Of a stretch of DNA of 64,000 nucleotides, positions 47,915 to 58,989 are shown piece after piece. Every line of letters begins with the position of its first letter. The stretch's first letter is position 1. The notes under the pieces are model-generated. The model did not search any database. It was not told where the DNA came from and saw nothing but the letters and a program-made list of their open reading frames with translations. The translations under genes were made by a program, and so were the position numbers. The stretch is taken from positions 40,599,140 to 40,663,139 of the forward strand of contig NC_081411.1 of assembly GCF_030272615.1 (NCBI RefSeq). The letters are read 5' to 3'. The stretch is from Cryptomeria japonica. Its lineage: Eukaryota > Streptophyta > Pinopsida > Cupressales > Cupressaceae.

Positions 47915-48939
47915 TCTGTATCTAGAATACACAACACTTCAATAAGTCATTAGATGCATGATTAGTAAATCAATCACCGATGAATTTAATAAATCATCAC
48001 AAAGCGACCTATTGCCTTCCAGTAGATGCGAGTTTAGTCTTGCTCTCAGATTTTTATATGCAATACCAGTGACTAGACAACACCTAAACGAAGGATTTAA
48101 TCTATATGAGTATGAAATTGAGCTAAATGAATGCAAGATTAAGCTAGATAAATGCAAGATATGCAAGATTAATGAATATTAGGCTAACACAATTAAGCTA
48201 TGAATAAATATTAAGCTAAATGATTTAATAAAGATGCAATAACTAATATGCAAATATTCTCAATACAAAATCTTAATGACCCTAGAGAAAAAATAGCATA
48301 ATAACAATATATTCTCCAGGATCCTTGATTAGGAGATGAAAGCCTGAATTTATAGAAAATTCAGAGAGAAATCAGTGGCTGAGATCAAATAATAATGAGC
48401 GGTCAAGATTTTCCAAGAAGAAGGACAATCCAGGTGAATTGATGTGATTGGTTGATTTTCTTAGTTTTAAAGGAAATTGAACTAAAATTAAGATAAAATC
48501 AGAAAAAAAATGATTTATTCTCTATTTCATTCAATTTTGAGATTTAATTGCTTTAAACGCTTTTATGAGATTTTTTCAATTTTTTATTTTATTTTCAAGA
48601 TTATCTCCATTTGATTTCTTTTCTCAATTTTTAATTCTTTTTTTTCAATTAATTCCTTTTTTGATGATTTAATAGCAATTTTATTAATTAATTAAATATA
48701 CTAGAATATTTAATAGTAAAAATAAGATAATTGTTTAAAAAAGATTTACTTGGAATGATTTAATTAATTAAATATCTATTTAATTAATTCAAAGTGATTA
48801 ATTTGTCATGTGACATTGATGATTGAAGAATTAATTAATTAGGTGCTCAAGGTTGATTTAATTGCCTTTGGTTAGGACCTTGGTGATGTTGTCAAGATTA
48901 GGAGCCCATGGTTTAGGTGACCATTTTTAGGGTATTACA
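47915..48939 (-). repeat. LTR read on the minus strand, 3' LTR
   Basis: The minus strand reads GAGGGGAAAA (a polypurine tract, 48940-48950 region), then TGTAATACCC, a common gypsy LTR start, so the LTR lies to the left. A TATAAAT on the minus strand near 48350 could be its promoter. The left boundary is approximate. Confidence 0.55.
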
Positions 48940-48950
48940 TTTTCCCCTCT

Positions 48951-50154
48951 TTGAATTAATGTGCGAGCAGCGCGTTGGTTCAAAGAATAGTTGATGTCAA
49001 ATAGATATCAGTTATGAACTTGATGGATCAAAAACCGATGAGGAGCGATATGTTTAGCTTGATTTAAAGCGATGAAACTGAATAGATTTGTTTATAGCGA
49101 TATCGATCTTGAACTTCATTGAACAAGAATCGACAAAGAGCGAGATACCATTCTTGAACTTGATTGATCAAGAAACGAGCATTGATCTAGAACTTGATTG
49201 AACTAGATTGAGCGAGAGACACAGCCGATTCCAAACTTGATTGAACAAGAACCGACTGAGCGAAGTGAGATAAAACCGATTCCGAACTTGATTGAACAAG
49301 AACTGATTAGCAAAAGAAAATGTCCAGCTTGATTTGATGTGATTGAAACTGAACATCGATTTGAAGATTGATTCAGATAAGGACAAAGATTGATAGGCCC
49401 CTAGAGATTGCTTTATTTGACATCGAAGAATCTCAACTTGATACAAAGTGATTTAGTTAAGATGCCCCTAGTAACAAGGTTTAATTGATTTTCTTTGTTT
49501 GAAAAGATTTTTGCTCGACTTTAGATGAAGATTTGAAAAATTTCTCGACTTTTGATGATGATAATCACCGAAAAAGATGATGAGGTCATGAGTATGCCCC
49601 CTCGAGAGCAAAATTGAAAGATAACGAGGGTACAATGATTTTAGGCAATTTTTGGCAATGATAATTATTTGAGCGCGAAGATTGATGTTGAAGAATCAAA
49701 ATCAGAGTTGATTAGAGAATGAAATTGAGATTTAGAATTGACTTGAACGCAAAATGATTCAAAAATTGACTTAAGGATGAAAATGCTAAGTGGTCAACGT
49801 CATGAAATTTTGACGAGAGAAGTGGCGTCAGATTTTGATTTCGATCCCGAAAATGGACTTAGGACTGTCGATTTAGCTTAGGATATAAGTTTTACGTCCA
49901 TCGGAGCAAGTTTGAAAATTAGGGTTTGGGCTATATAAGGGGTTCAATGTATCATTGTCAATTTTATACGATTCTTGCTCTGATGATACATTGTATTTTA
50001 CAGTTGATATCATTTGTACTCTTGGACACTGAGATTATGATGAGATATACGAGCTCTTGATTTGATTTCATTGTACTTGTGTTGATTGATTATGAGATGT
50101 ATTTCTATATGTTTTATTCTATATGTATGCATTTCTTTTCAATATGGATGTATG
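48951..50154 (-). other. non-coding interior with degenerate repeats
   Basis: The word GAACTTGATTGAACAAGAA with GAGCGA recurs about six times between 49000 and 49320 at 45-60-base spacing. No ORF was recognised. CTATATAAGG at 49931-49940 (plus) is a good TATA box and may belong to a separate LTR or promoter fragment. Confidence 0.4.
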
Positions 50155-51106
50155 TGTAGACACCTAAAATTAATATTTAATTAATTTAAGCCTATCAACA
50201 TATTTAATTAACTTAATTGTGTTATCCTTATTCCTCTTAGAATCAATTAAATCTAATTTAATTAATCCTATCACTATAGTCCAATAATTAATTTATCAAA
50301 TAAATTAATTATTCCCTATTCTTCTAAAGTCCTCTCAATAATCATTTCCTCTAAACCCACTCAGTTAATTAATTCTAATTAATTAACCTAGTCATGTGGT
50401 TCGTACAAATCATTTTTTCCTAATCCCACTTATCCTAATTAATCCTTCTAGAATCTCTCATAATCATGCTTATCATTATTCTCCATTTTTTTATTCCCAC
50501 TCAAGTCACATCAACATTGAGTCTCTCAAAGAAATTCAAATTTCTTTGAATCTCTCAATACATCCTTATTTTAGATTTTTTAATTCCTCAAGTTTGAAAT
50601 TCAAATTTCTCCCCCCTTTTTTCCAAAGGAATTTTATATTCCTATTTATTTTCCCAAGGCACCCTTGATCCATGCCTTATATCTAAAATCAATCTCAACC
50701 CTTCATAATCAAATAAATCTTGGCCCTCCATTGGCCTCCTCCAATATATAAATTGGAGTTTATTCTCCTCAAAAAGAACATCCACTTCTCATGCATTATC
50801 ATGCTGCCATTTCTTCTCCCATTCTCTTCTAATCCTCTCTCAAATCCATCAAATTCATAATCCATCACTCAAATCAAATCCTTCGATCCACCTTGTTGAG
50901 CACAAAGGAGAGCATTCCATATCACAGGCAATCAAAGGAGCACATCAATTGGAGCATCATCAAGGGGCGCCTTCACTTCATCAAGCTCAATCTAAAGGAG
51001 AAGGTAAAATAGGAAGGTAAAATGATCTCTTGATGTTTTATGGTTTTCTTGCTCATTTCATTGTGTTTTTTAGCATATGACCTTCCAATCCATTTTCCCC
51101 TCTTCA
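50155..51106 (+). repeat. 5' LTR of a gypsy-type (Tat/Ogre-like) element
   Basis: It starts TGTAGACACCTAAAATT, a start seen in many plant gypsy LTRs, and ends CTTCA three bases before a PBS-like site. TATATAAA at 50745-50752 is in the right place for its promoter. The partner LTR was not found in the window. Confidence 0.6.
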
Positions 51107-51109
51107 TTT

Positions 51110-51129
51110 TGGCATGCCCGATGGGACCC
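51110..51129 (+). promoter_or_regulatory. possible primer binding site of the gypsy-type element
   Basis: TGGCATGCCCGATGGGACCC begins with the required TGG and has tRNA 3'-end-like GC content. The primer tRNA was not identified. Confidence 0.5.
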
Positions 51130-51189
51130 ATGTCTCGAATTTAACAAAATTTTAAGTTTTGTGTGAAGGTTTTTCGCAGGAATCACACT

Positions 51190-51780
51190 TCAGCACGAGT
51201 GCATGTGCATTGGCATGAGTGTTTCTAAATCAGCGCAAGCGCCTGTTAATCAACGTGACCGTCTCGGGTTCGGCACGACCACAGGAAAATTCAAAAATTT
51301 TGGGTGCCTCACTGTGTTTCAGCGCGACCACCTCGGCTTCAGCGCATCCACCCAGAAAATTCTTCTATCTCCTCCTCATTCTTCCTCTTATGTATTTCTC
51401 ACTTCTATTTATTTTCTATTTCTGGTTTAGCGCGACTGTTTTATGATTAGCGCGAGCGTTTTTGTAAAAAAATTAAATTTTAAATTTTGGGCGCAAATTC
51501 TAGTTGTATCAGCGTGAGCATTTTTGTAAAAAATTTAAATTTTAAATTTTGGACGCAAACTCTAGTTGTATCAGCACGTTTGCATTTTTTTTTGTTGTTT
51601 GTTTAAATATTAATAATTTGTTTGTTAGCACGAGTGCCTGTGCATTAGCACGAGTGCCTGCAAATCAGGGCATCTGCATTTTTTTTTGTCTGTTTAAATA
51701 TTAATAATCTGTTTGTTAGCGAGAGTGCTCGTGCATTAGCGCGACTGTCTGCAAATCAACGCGGTCGCAGGATAAATCAA
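51190..51780 (+). repeat. minisatellite of AGCGCGAGCG-type units
   Basis: AGCACGAGTGCCTG and AGCGCGACC words recur many times. Two longer tandem duplications are evident: about 62 bases at 51447-51575 (AATTTTAAATTTTGGRCGCAAA core) and about 120 bases at 51580-51770 (GTTTAAATATTAATAATYTG core). Confidence 0.7.
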
Positions 51781-53290
51781 AAAAAAAAAAACTTTATCTT
51801 TTTTATCTTAATTCAATCTTCCTCAAAACTCCACTAGATCCCCCGCAATTCCATTTTGCACATTTCCTTCCTTCGGGACCTTATCCCAAAATCCACTTTT
51901 TGAAGCCCAAAATCCTACATTCCTCTATTTTTAGAGTTTGTCATAACTCCTTCCACTTTTATCCAATCACCTCCAAATTTTCCCATATTGTCTATCTCCA
52001 ACTTTTCCTTCTTTGTCCCTCTTGGACAAATTTTTTCATTCCTTCATCTCTCCTCCAAAATCCCCATTTTAGGCTGGCCTATCCCTTGGAAAGTGGTGAA
52101 AACCTAGTCAAACCCCATTTACCCATCAAAGTTTCCTCCAAATCCACATTTGTCATTAGTAGAAAAGTTTTTATTCTTTTTTTTTTGCTCATTCCCAAAA
52201 AATCAAAAAAAATAATATTTTTGTCATTTTTGTTGTTTTTTGCAGGACGCTTGTTCAAGACTTCATTTTCAAACTACTAATCCACTTTTTTGCAGGTTGC
52301 CTAAGAGACTCAACCAAACATTGTGTTTTTCTTAATCTAGGCACCTAGATTTTAATTAGGGTTAAAAGAACTCTTGTTTTTTGTGTTTGAGAAAAGTGTA
52401 GAGGTAGGAGAGTATGCTCTTGTCTACATAGACAATCAAAAATCCTGACCCTCGAACCTTTTCTTGTTTGATTGCATGCTTACCCTTAGCAGGTCTTCCC
52501 TCCCAACTTGCTCTTTGAGAAGTAAGAGGGGAACAACCCAAGTGAGTACACCCGGACCTGGGGTTCCCAACTCACTATAATAAATAGGTCATTGACTACG
52601 AAAGGGTCAATGGTTGGGGCTATATGAGAGTTCACTCTCACATTGGGTACTTAGTAGGATCCTAGAGATCTCAATCATGCTTGTGTGACTACTAAGTTCT
52701 TGGTGCTTCATTGGGCTATAGGCCTCAATTGCGCTTGCACAACTGCGAAGGGTAGCTCTTAACGGAAAGCCTTACTAAACACCTTGTTCATAGTGGCCAA
52801 AAACATTCTAGTCATTGGTGCAAGAGGTCGGACCTCTGAATCCGCCCATATTTTTATGGCCCTTAGTAGAGACAAAAAGTTCGCCATGAAGAGTTTTCAT
52901 GGGAATTGATGCTTGGCTGCCCCGGAGAAGTGAGTGTCGTGGAGGGGAGCCAGTGGGGTCAAGCATCTAAGTGTCAACTCTGGGTAAGCGTAGTTGGGAA
53001 ACCAATTGGAATCCATTGACTATTGTCTTTTCTCACCATAGGATATGTTGCAAAGGAGCATGAGTGTCTTTTGAGTCTAAAATCTCTTGTCAAGTCCAAC
53101 CCCCACAACCAATCAATCATCCCTCTTTCCAAATTTTATCTTGCCATCATCAAATCTTTAATCCATTTCTATCTATCCAAGAAATTCTCTAATCCCCAAT
53201 CCACTTTCATCCATTCAAGCAATCATCTTTCCTCAACTAATATTCATTCTTCCTCTAGTCTAATCAAATCTCCAAAATTCTAATCAATCA
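51781..53290 (+). other. long untranslated leader of the gypsy-type element
   Basis: No ORF was recognised. The part 52380-53045 has higher GC and looks better kept than its surroundings, as expected of a functional leader or packaging region. TTTGCAGG occurs twice (52240 and 52290). Confidence 0.4.
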
Positions 53291-53870
53291 AATCCACCCA
53301 TCTTCCTAATCTGGTTATCCAATCCAATCCAATCCAAACCAATTCAATCCAATCTAATCCAATCCAATCCAATCCAATCCAATTCAATCCATTCAATCCA
53401 ATCTAATCCAATCCAATTCAATCTAACCCAATCCAATTCCAATCCAAATCAAATTCAATCCAACTAATTTAATCCAATCAAATCCAAATCCAATCAAGTC
53501 CTAATCCAAGGACTCATCCAATTCCAATCCAAATCAAATTCAATCTAATCAAACCAAGTCCTAATCCAAGGACTCATCCAATCCTATCCAATCCAATCCA
53601 ATCCAATCCAACCCAATCCAATTCAATCCAATTCATTCAATCAATCAACTAATCCAATTAAATCAAGTCCTAATCCAACGACCAATCCAATCAAGTCCTA
53701 ATCCAAGGATTCAATCCAATCAAATCAATCCTAATCAAAATCTAATCAAATATAATTCATCATCATTCCAAGCCAAGTCCTAATCCATCATCATTCCAAG
53801 CCAAGTCCTAATCCATCATCATTCCAAGCCAAGTCATAATCCTCATCTTCATTTAACATCATCTTCTAAT
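53290..53870 (+). repeat. AATCC microsatellite and derived repeats
   Basis: There are long runs of AATCC (for example 53320-53400 and 53585-53640) with AATTC and AATCT variants, then larger units with CAAGTCCTAATCCAAGGACTC and CATCATTCCAAGCCAAGTCC repeated three times to about 53850. Confidence 0.85.
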
Positions 53871-53884
53871 TCTCCACTCTCAAC

Positions 53885-54886
53885 ATGACTACCCATAATT
53901 TTAAAGCTTGGTATGAGAAGATGCTCATGGAAATTCATGAACCCGCCTACCAAGTTAATCACCTAATCTCCCACTCGCCTATCATACCTTCATCCATCCC
54001 ATCTCAACACATTACACCCAATCCCAATCTATACCATATCCCTTATCCTTCCTCTACCTTCGACAAGGGAAATCCATCTTATTCCCCATCCATATCTCCA
54101 TCTTATTCCCCATCCATATCTCCATATTATCCCTCATCCACATACTCCTCTAATCCAATATGTATACCTCCATCTTCCCCCCCATCTATATCCCAATCCC
54201 CATCCTTTTACAATGCATTCATTACCTCTAATCCCCATCCAAATCCTTTACTCCATAATCCTCCAATCATAAATCCTAATTCCCCAATCCATTATTCTAA
54301 TCCTCCATCCAATTCCAATCCCAATCCTAATCCTCCATCCAATCCCAATCCTAATCCTCCATCCAATTATGATTCCAATCCCAATCCCACATCTAATCCC
54401 AATTCTCCATCTAATCCTAATCCTCCAAAATCCATATTGTCCATGTCCTCCAAATCTATCATCCATAATCTTATCCAAGACATGCTAGCAAAGGAGACAA
54501 AGACATTACCTCAAAGCAAAATGGCGAAGTCTCCTCAAGTCCTCCATCCACCCCAATCACCTCCGCCTCAAAACAAATCCCAATCCCCCACACTTCATGA
54601 TACTCCCATTCCCCCATCTACTCACATCAAAGATTCCATATCTTCCTCCATCACACAATCCCCACAACTCCCAACATGCCAAAAGCTTGTTCCAAAGCAT
54701 GCTAGCATAGAAACCTCTCCATCCCATGATGCATCTCCCTCCAATCCATCTAATGATCCCATCCTCTCCACTTCCTCTCATTATCATATGATTCCTCTAT
54801 CATTGCATGATCCTCTTCCATCTCCAATCACCCCTCCCACTCCATCTCATGATACCCTCCCTAGTCAAGATCAAAGTATCCCTTAA
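53885..54886 (+). CDS. Pro/Ser/Asn-rich 333-residue ORF, probably retroelement-borne
   Basis: The ATG at 53885 opens a 333-codon ORF. The first 30 residues (FKAWYEKMLMEIHEPAYQ) look like a folded start. The rest is low complexity, with SYSPSIS repeats and many NPNPPSN units. It lies downstream of a gypsy-type LTR and leader and upstream of no recognisable polymerase. It may be an ORF1-like protein of a Tat/Ogre-type element whose coding repeat has expanded with the nearby microsatellite, or a chance ORF in Pro-coding repeat. No function is proposed. Confidence 0.4.
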   Translation: MTTHNFKAWYEKMLMEIHEPAYQVNHLISHSPIIPSSIPSQHITPNPNLYHIPYPSSTFDKGNPSYSPSISPSYSPSISPYYPSSTYSSNPICIPPSSPPSISQSPSFYNAFITSNPHPNPLLHNPPIINPNSPIHYSNPPSNSNPNPNPPSNPNPNPPSNYDSNPNPTSNPNSPSNPNPPKSILSMSSKSIIHNLIQDMLAKETKTLPQSKMAKSPQVLHPPQSPPPQNKSQSPTLHDTPIPPSTHIKDSISSSITQSPQLPTCQKLVPKHASIETSPSHDASPSNPSNDPILSTSSHYHMIPLSLHDPLPSPITPPTPSHDTLPSQDQSIP

Positions 54887-55160
54887 TCTCCATGTCATGA
54901 TCCCAATCCATCTAAATATCCTAATCTTTCTTCCACATCTCATCCTCCTCAAAATGGGCTCACATCTTGTTTCCGAAATAATGATGAAGGTCCTCAAGAT
55001 AATGCTCAAGATGTTGGTACATCCTCTATTCCTCCTAAATCCAAATTTCCCTCATACAAATCAAAATCCCATTATCCCTCATCTTTCGCATCCATTTTGG
55101 GACCCTATGTTCCAAAGTTAAACCCTTCATTCCTTCCATCCATTTTGGGCCTACGTTCCG

Positions 55161-55943
55161 ATGCTAAATCATCCATCCCTTTCATCCATATTAGGTCCTT
55201 ACATCCCTCCATCCACCACTCCATCACCTCAAATAATCCCTAGGCAAGATCAACAAAGGCACACATCCTTGGATGCCTCCCAACACTCTCTTTCTACCAT
55301 CCCATCCATAAAATCCATCAATCCTCCATCCTCATGCACTCATCCCATTGCTATTGGAAGCAATTTGGATGCCCAATCTAAAAAGCATAAAGCTCAAAAT
55401 CCACAAAAATCAAAGGATCAACATGTCCCCTCAAAACGACATGCTCAAAAGAAAAATATGATCCGAAAGAAAGAAAAATCAAAAAGGCCACAAAGGCCCC
55501 GAAAGAAAAAATCAAAAACTATGTGGATTCCCAAAGAAGAAATGCATCTCAAAGCAAAATCAAAATTGGCATCCAAACTTTCTAATCAAAAAGCTCCATC
55601 CATTCATAAGTCCTCCAATCCTCCATCTAATACTCCATCTTGAAATCCCATTTTGGTTCCTTATGTCCCAAAATCCACCATCCCAACTCCTTCTTCTATT
55701 TTGGGTCCTCATTTCCCAAAATCCACACTTTATCCCCCATCCAATTCAAAATACTCTCCTCCACTACTCCACCACCCTTCAAGGTGTGTGCCAATGTTGA
55801 TCTTCCACAAATTCTTTAAACTCCATCCATTATCCACCATCCACTTTTCACAATCCCATTCCATTAGTCCAATCCTTTCCAAATCCTTATCTTCCATCCC
55901 CTATCCATTTCATCTCCCCAATTATTGTTACCAACATCTATGA
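55161..55943 (+). pseudogene. continuation of the low-complexity ORF in another frame
   Basis: This frame has a stop at 55641-55643 and carries a Lys/Arg-rich block (KKNMIRKKEKSKRPQRPRKK near 55450-55515) and recurrent ILGPYIP/ILGPHFP words, which also occur near 55090 in the preceding frame. A frameshift near 55150 would join it to the ORF at 53885. The basic block suggests nucleic-acid binding, by inference only. Confidence 0.35.
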
Positions 55944-56479
55944 GCAATCTCCAATTCAAAGCAATAGTAAAGGATACAATCTATGGAACTAGATGCTTGA
56001 GTCCTCGCTTCCTCTTTCACGCATCCACTATCTTCCATATCCACTCATCCTCATCCTTATCCATCCAAAAATTCAAAAATTCAAAAAAAACAAGAAAAAT
56101 ACAAAAAATAAAATAAAATCAAAAAAAAAAAGTAAAGAAAAATCATTTCATCCAATGGCGAAAACCACTTCTTGTGGTGCCTTGGGTAAGTACCATGATG
56201 AAAAATTGGCAAACAAGCATCATGTGTAATCCCCTCAACCCCTTGCACTCTACACTTGGGGGCAAGCTTCATCCATACAATCCTCCTATCCATCTGCATC
56301 ATATCTAAATCCATTCTCCTTTCATATCTTTGATCTTGACTATCCTACCCATATCCTCCATCTCATTCATATCTTTCATCCTGATCATATAAGAGGCAAA
56401 ACAATGTATATGCATGCATGCTTTGGAGCATTCAAGCCTTAAATTCACTACCATCCATATCCATTACACATTATCCTCC

Positions 56480-58050
56480 CACCTCATACATATGTATCCA
56501 CCATCCTTGCATCCTTAATTCCACTACCTCTAGTCCTATCATTCATTCCTTGACCCTTAATGGGGCATTTTTATCTCCTTTGTAGCATAGTCCTTGGGTC
56601 TCCATCACCCTACCCTCCATCCTTTATTCCTCCATTTCTTATCCATATCCATCCACTTGTTCCCTCCATCTCCTATCCAAACAAATCCGTCATCCATTTA
56701 TCCCCTTACCAATCCTTGGTTCTCCCTTGTCATTGGTTCCATTCAATCAAATCCTATCCACCAATCCAATTGCTAATCCAATCCTATATTATCTAATCAT
56801 ATTCTCCATCTCTTCCAATTCAATCATTAATCACATCCTCAATCCAAACCTATTCAATCATCCATCTCCCTTTTCATCCTATCTAATCATTTATCCTTCT
56901 TCCAATCCTATCCAATCCATCAAACTGAGCTTTCCCCATCTACCCGAGATTGCACTGACTTGTGCCTAATCCAAGCACCCATCCATACTATGTTAATCAA
57001 ATCCAAGAAGCAATCCTCTCATCTGCAAATCTTGCACATCCAACTTGTCTTTTGTCATCCATCGATCAATCCATCACCCTGCCCATTGGGATGCATCCTT
57101 CCCTAGTCCGACAATTTGTCCAAATCCATATCCTACTCTTGGCAAGAGATATCAGTTGGTCATGTGCAGGTTGTTTACATGCTTGAGCTTTTTCCTTTGT
57201 TTTCATCTTGTGTCTTAGGACTATACTTGTTCAGGACTACCTTGATCATCCTATATCTTGGTATGTCTTGGCTGGTATATAATGGGGCATAGTTTTCATG
57301 GCATGGTGTGTTTGAAGGTCTTCCTTGTATGAACCGACAACCGTGCATTAGTGTTTTTCAACACTTGCATGATTGTGTGCAAGGCATTCCTGTTTGACTG
57401 AGTGTCAGTCCATGCCTCGGATTTCTTGTTGATTTTTATATCAACAAGAAATCCAATCAATTTATCATTTCTTTGTCTCATTTAATCCACATTCACTCCA
57501 TCTCTCTCCAACTCTCCATTTGTCAAACTTTGGAGCTAGCAAAGTTTGTGGAGGCAAGGAGGACAAGGAAGAGCTACTTGCAATGGCTCATACATATTTA
57601 TCCACCATTATTCCATCATTAATTCCACTACTCCTAGTGTTAGGAATTGCACTCCTTTGCAGCATAGTCCTTGGGTCTCCATCACCCTACCCTCCATCCT
57701 TTATTCCTCCATTTCCTATCCATATCCATCCACTTATTCCCTCCATCTCCTATTCAAAAAAATCCCTCATCCATCTATCCTCTTACCAACCCATTGGTTT
57801 TCCCTTGTCATTGGTTCCATTCAATCAAATCCTATTCACCAATCCACCCCATCCAATCCAATTTCTAGTCCAATCCTATCTTATCCAATCATATTCTCCA
57901 TCTCTTCCAGTTTAATCAATAATCCCATCCCCAATCCAATCCTATTCAATTATCCATCCCCCTTTTTCATCTTATCTAACCATACAATCATATCCAATCC
58001 ATCAAACTGAGCTTTCCCCATCTAACTGAGCTCGCATTGACTTGTACCTA
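56480..58050 (+). repeat. tandem duplication of about 1.1 kb
   Basis: 56480-56960 and 57588-58050 align closely (shared words GCATAGTCCTTGGGTCTCC and TTCCATTCAATCAAATCCTA), with unrelated sequence between them (56990-57585). The downstream copy has small deletions. It could be a local duplication or the two ends of a small element. Confidence 0.7.
57419..57454. other. perfect 15-bp hairpin
   Basis: GGATTTCTTGTTGAT, six bases (TTTTAT), then ATCAACAAGAAATCC. It lies in the spacer of the 1.1-kb duplication. Function unknown. Confidence 0.8.
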
Positions 58051-58989
58051 ATCCAAGCAACAATCCTCTCTATTGTCCTCAAATTCTAATCCCCTTCTTA
58101 TCCCCTTTAATGAGAAAGGATAACTTTGTATGTGAATGGAGAAATCAAGGAACAAGAACCTTACAGCAACATATGATAAGGTTTTAATAACCTTCTACAC
58201 TTCGAACTTATCCAAAGTTCGGGCGGGTATACCTTATGTGAATACTTTCACACTTTTAAACAAAATCCACAATAACGATTGTCCCAAAACTAGTGGATCT
58301 TATCGCCTTTAACAAGAAACTGAAAAAATATAGGAAAACTTAGGCTCATTTTTCAGTGTTGATCCTCAAGAGATTTAGAAAAGAAAATATTAACAGATAC
58401 TAGTGCCTTATCTGGGCTACAGAGTCATCTATTTTAAACAAGAACTCCAGAATGAAACATATCCATGCATCTCAATCACTTTGGCTTTTATCAACTCCAT
58501 ACATGCCTGACATGTATCAGAATCCTCCCATGTTATACTAAATAGTGTTCATCAAATTCAAAGTTTCCAACAAATAACCTATTGATAAAGATATTTCTCG
58601 CGTATTTAATTCCCCTCTTAAAGAAGAAAGCTAAGAAACATATCTATAAAGATTGCATTACAATCCCTGTTCAATTGAAATAACCCTAAGTTACCCAAAT
58701 GAAACCAGTAAAATATTCGAAAGCATACCAGAAGACAACACAAATTATAGGCTCAAAGTTAATGGTCTATATATTTATATTCAATCTGGAAAATCTTACA
58801 AAACTTGAGATAATTTTATGTGAAACACTTAGAAAAAACGCAGATAAATTTCTGCAGAGTTTCTTTACAAATTCTTGTGATCCCTCTTTTCATTGTCCTG
58901 GTATCCATTTATAATAGCATGGATGCATACAAGCTTCGGACCCTTTTCAAAAGGGTTGGTTACAAACCAAATTACTCTCCAAGAAACTG
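58051..58989. other. non-coding flank of ORF-X copy 2
   Basis: No ORF was recognised. It may be the 3' untranslated region or LTR of the element carrying ORF-X copy 2 (minus strand). Confidence 0.35.

Noticed and set aside
53290-53700. AATCC runs as telomeric or centromeric repeat
   Set aside because: The plant telomere unit is TTTAGGG; the runs are irregular and grade into longer diverged units, so a microsatellite is the simple explanation.
54248-55009. Minus-strand Gly/Ile/Arg-rich ORFs opposite the Pro-rich ORF
   Set aside because: They are complements of the AATCC-type repeat coding and carry no independent evidence.
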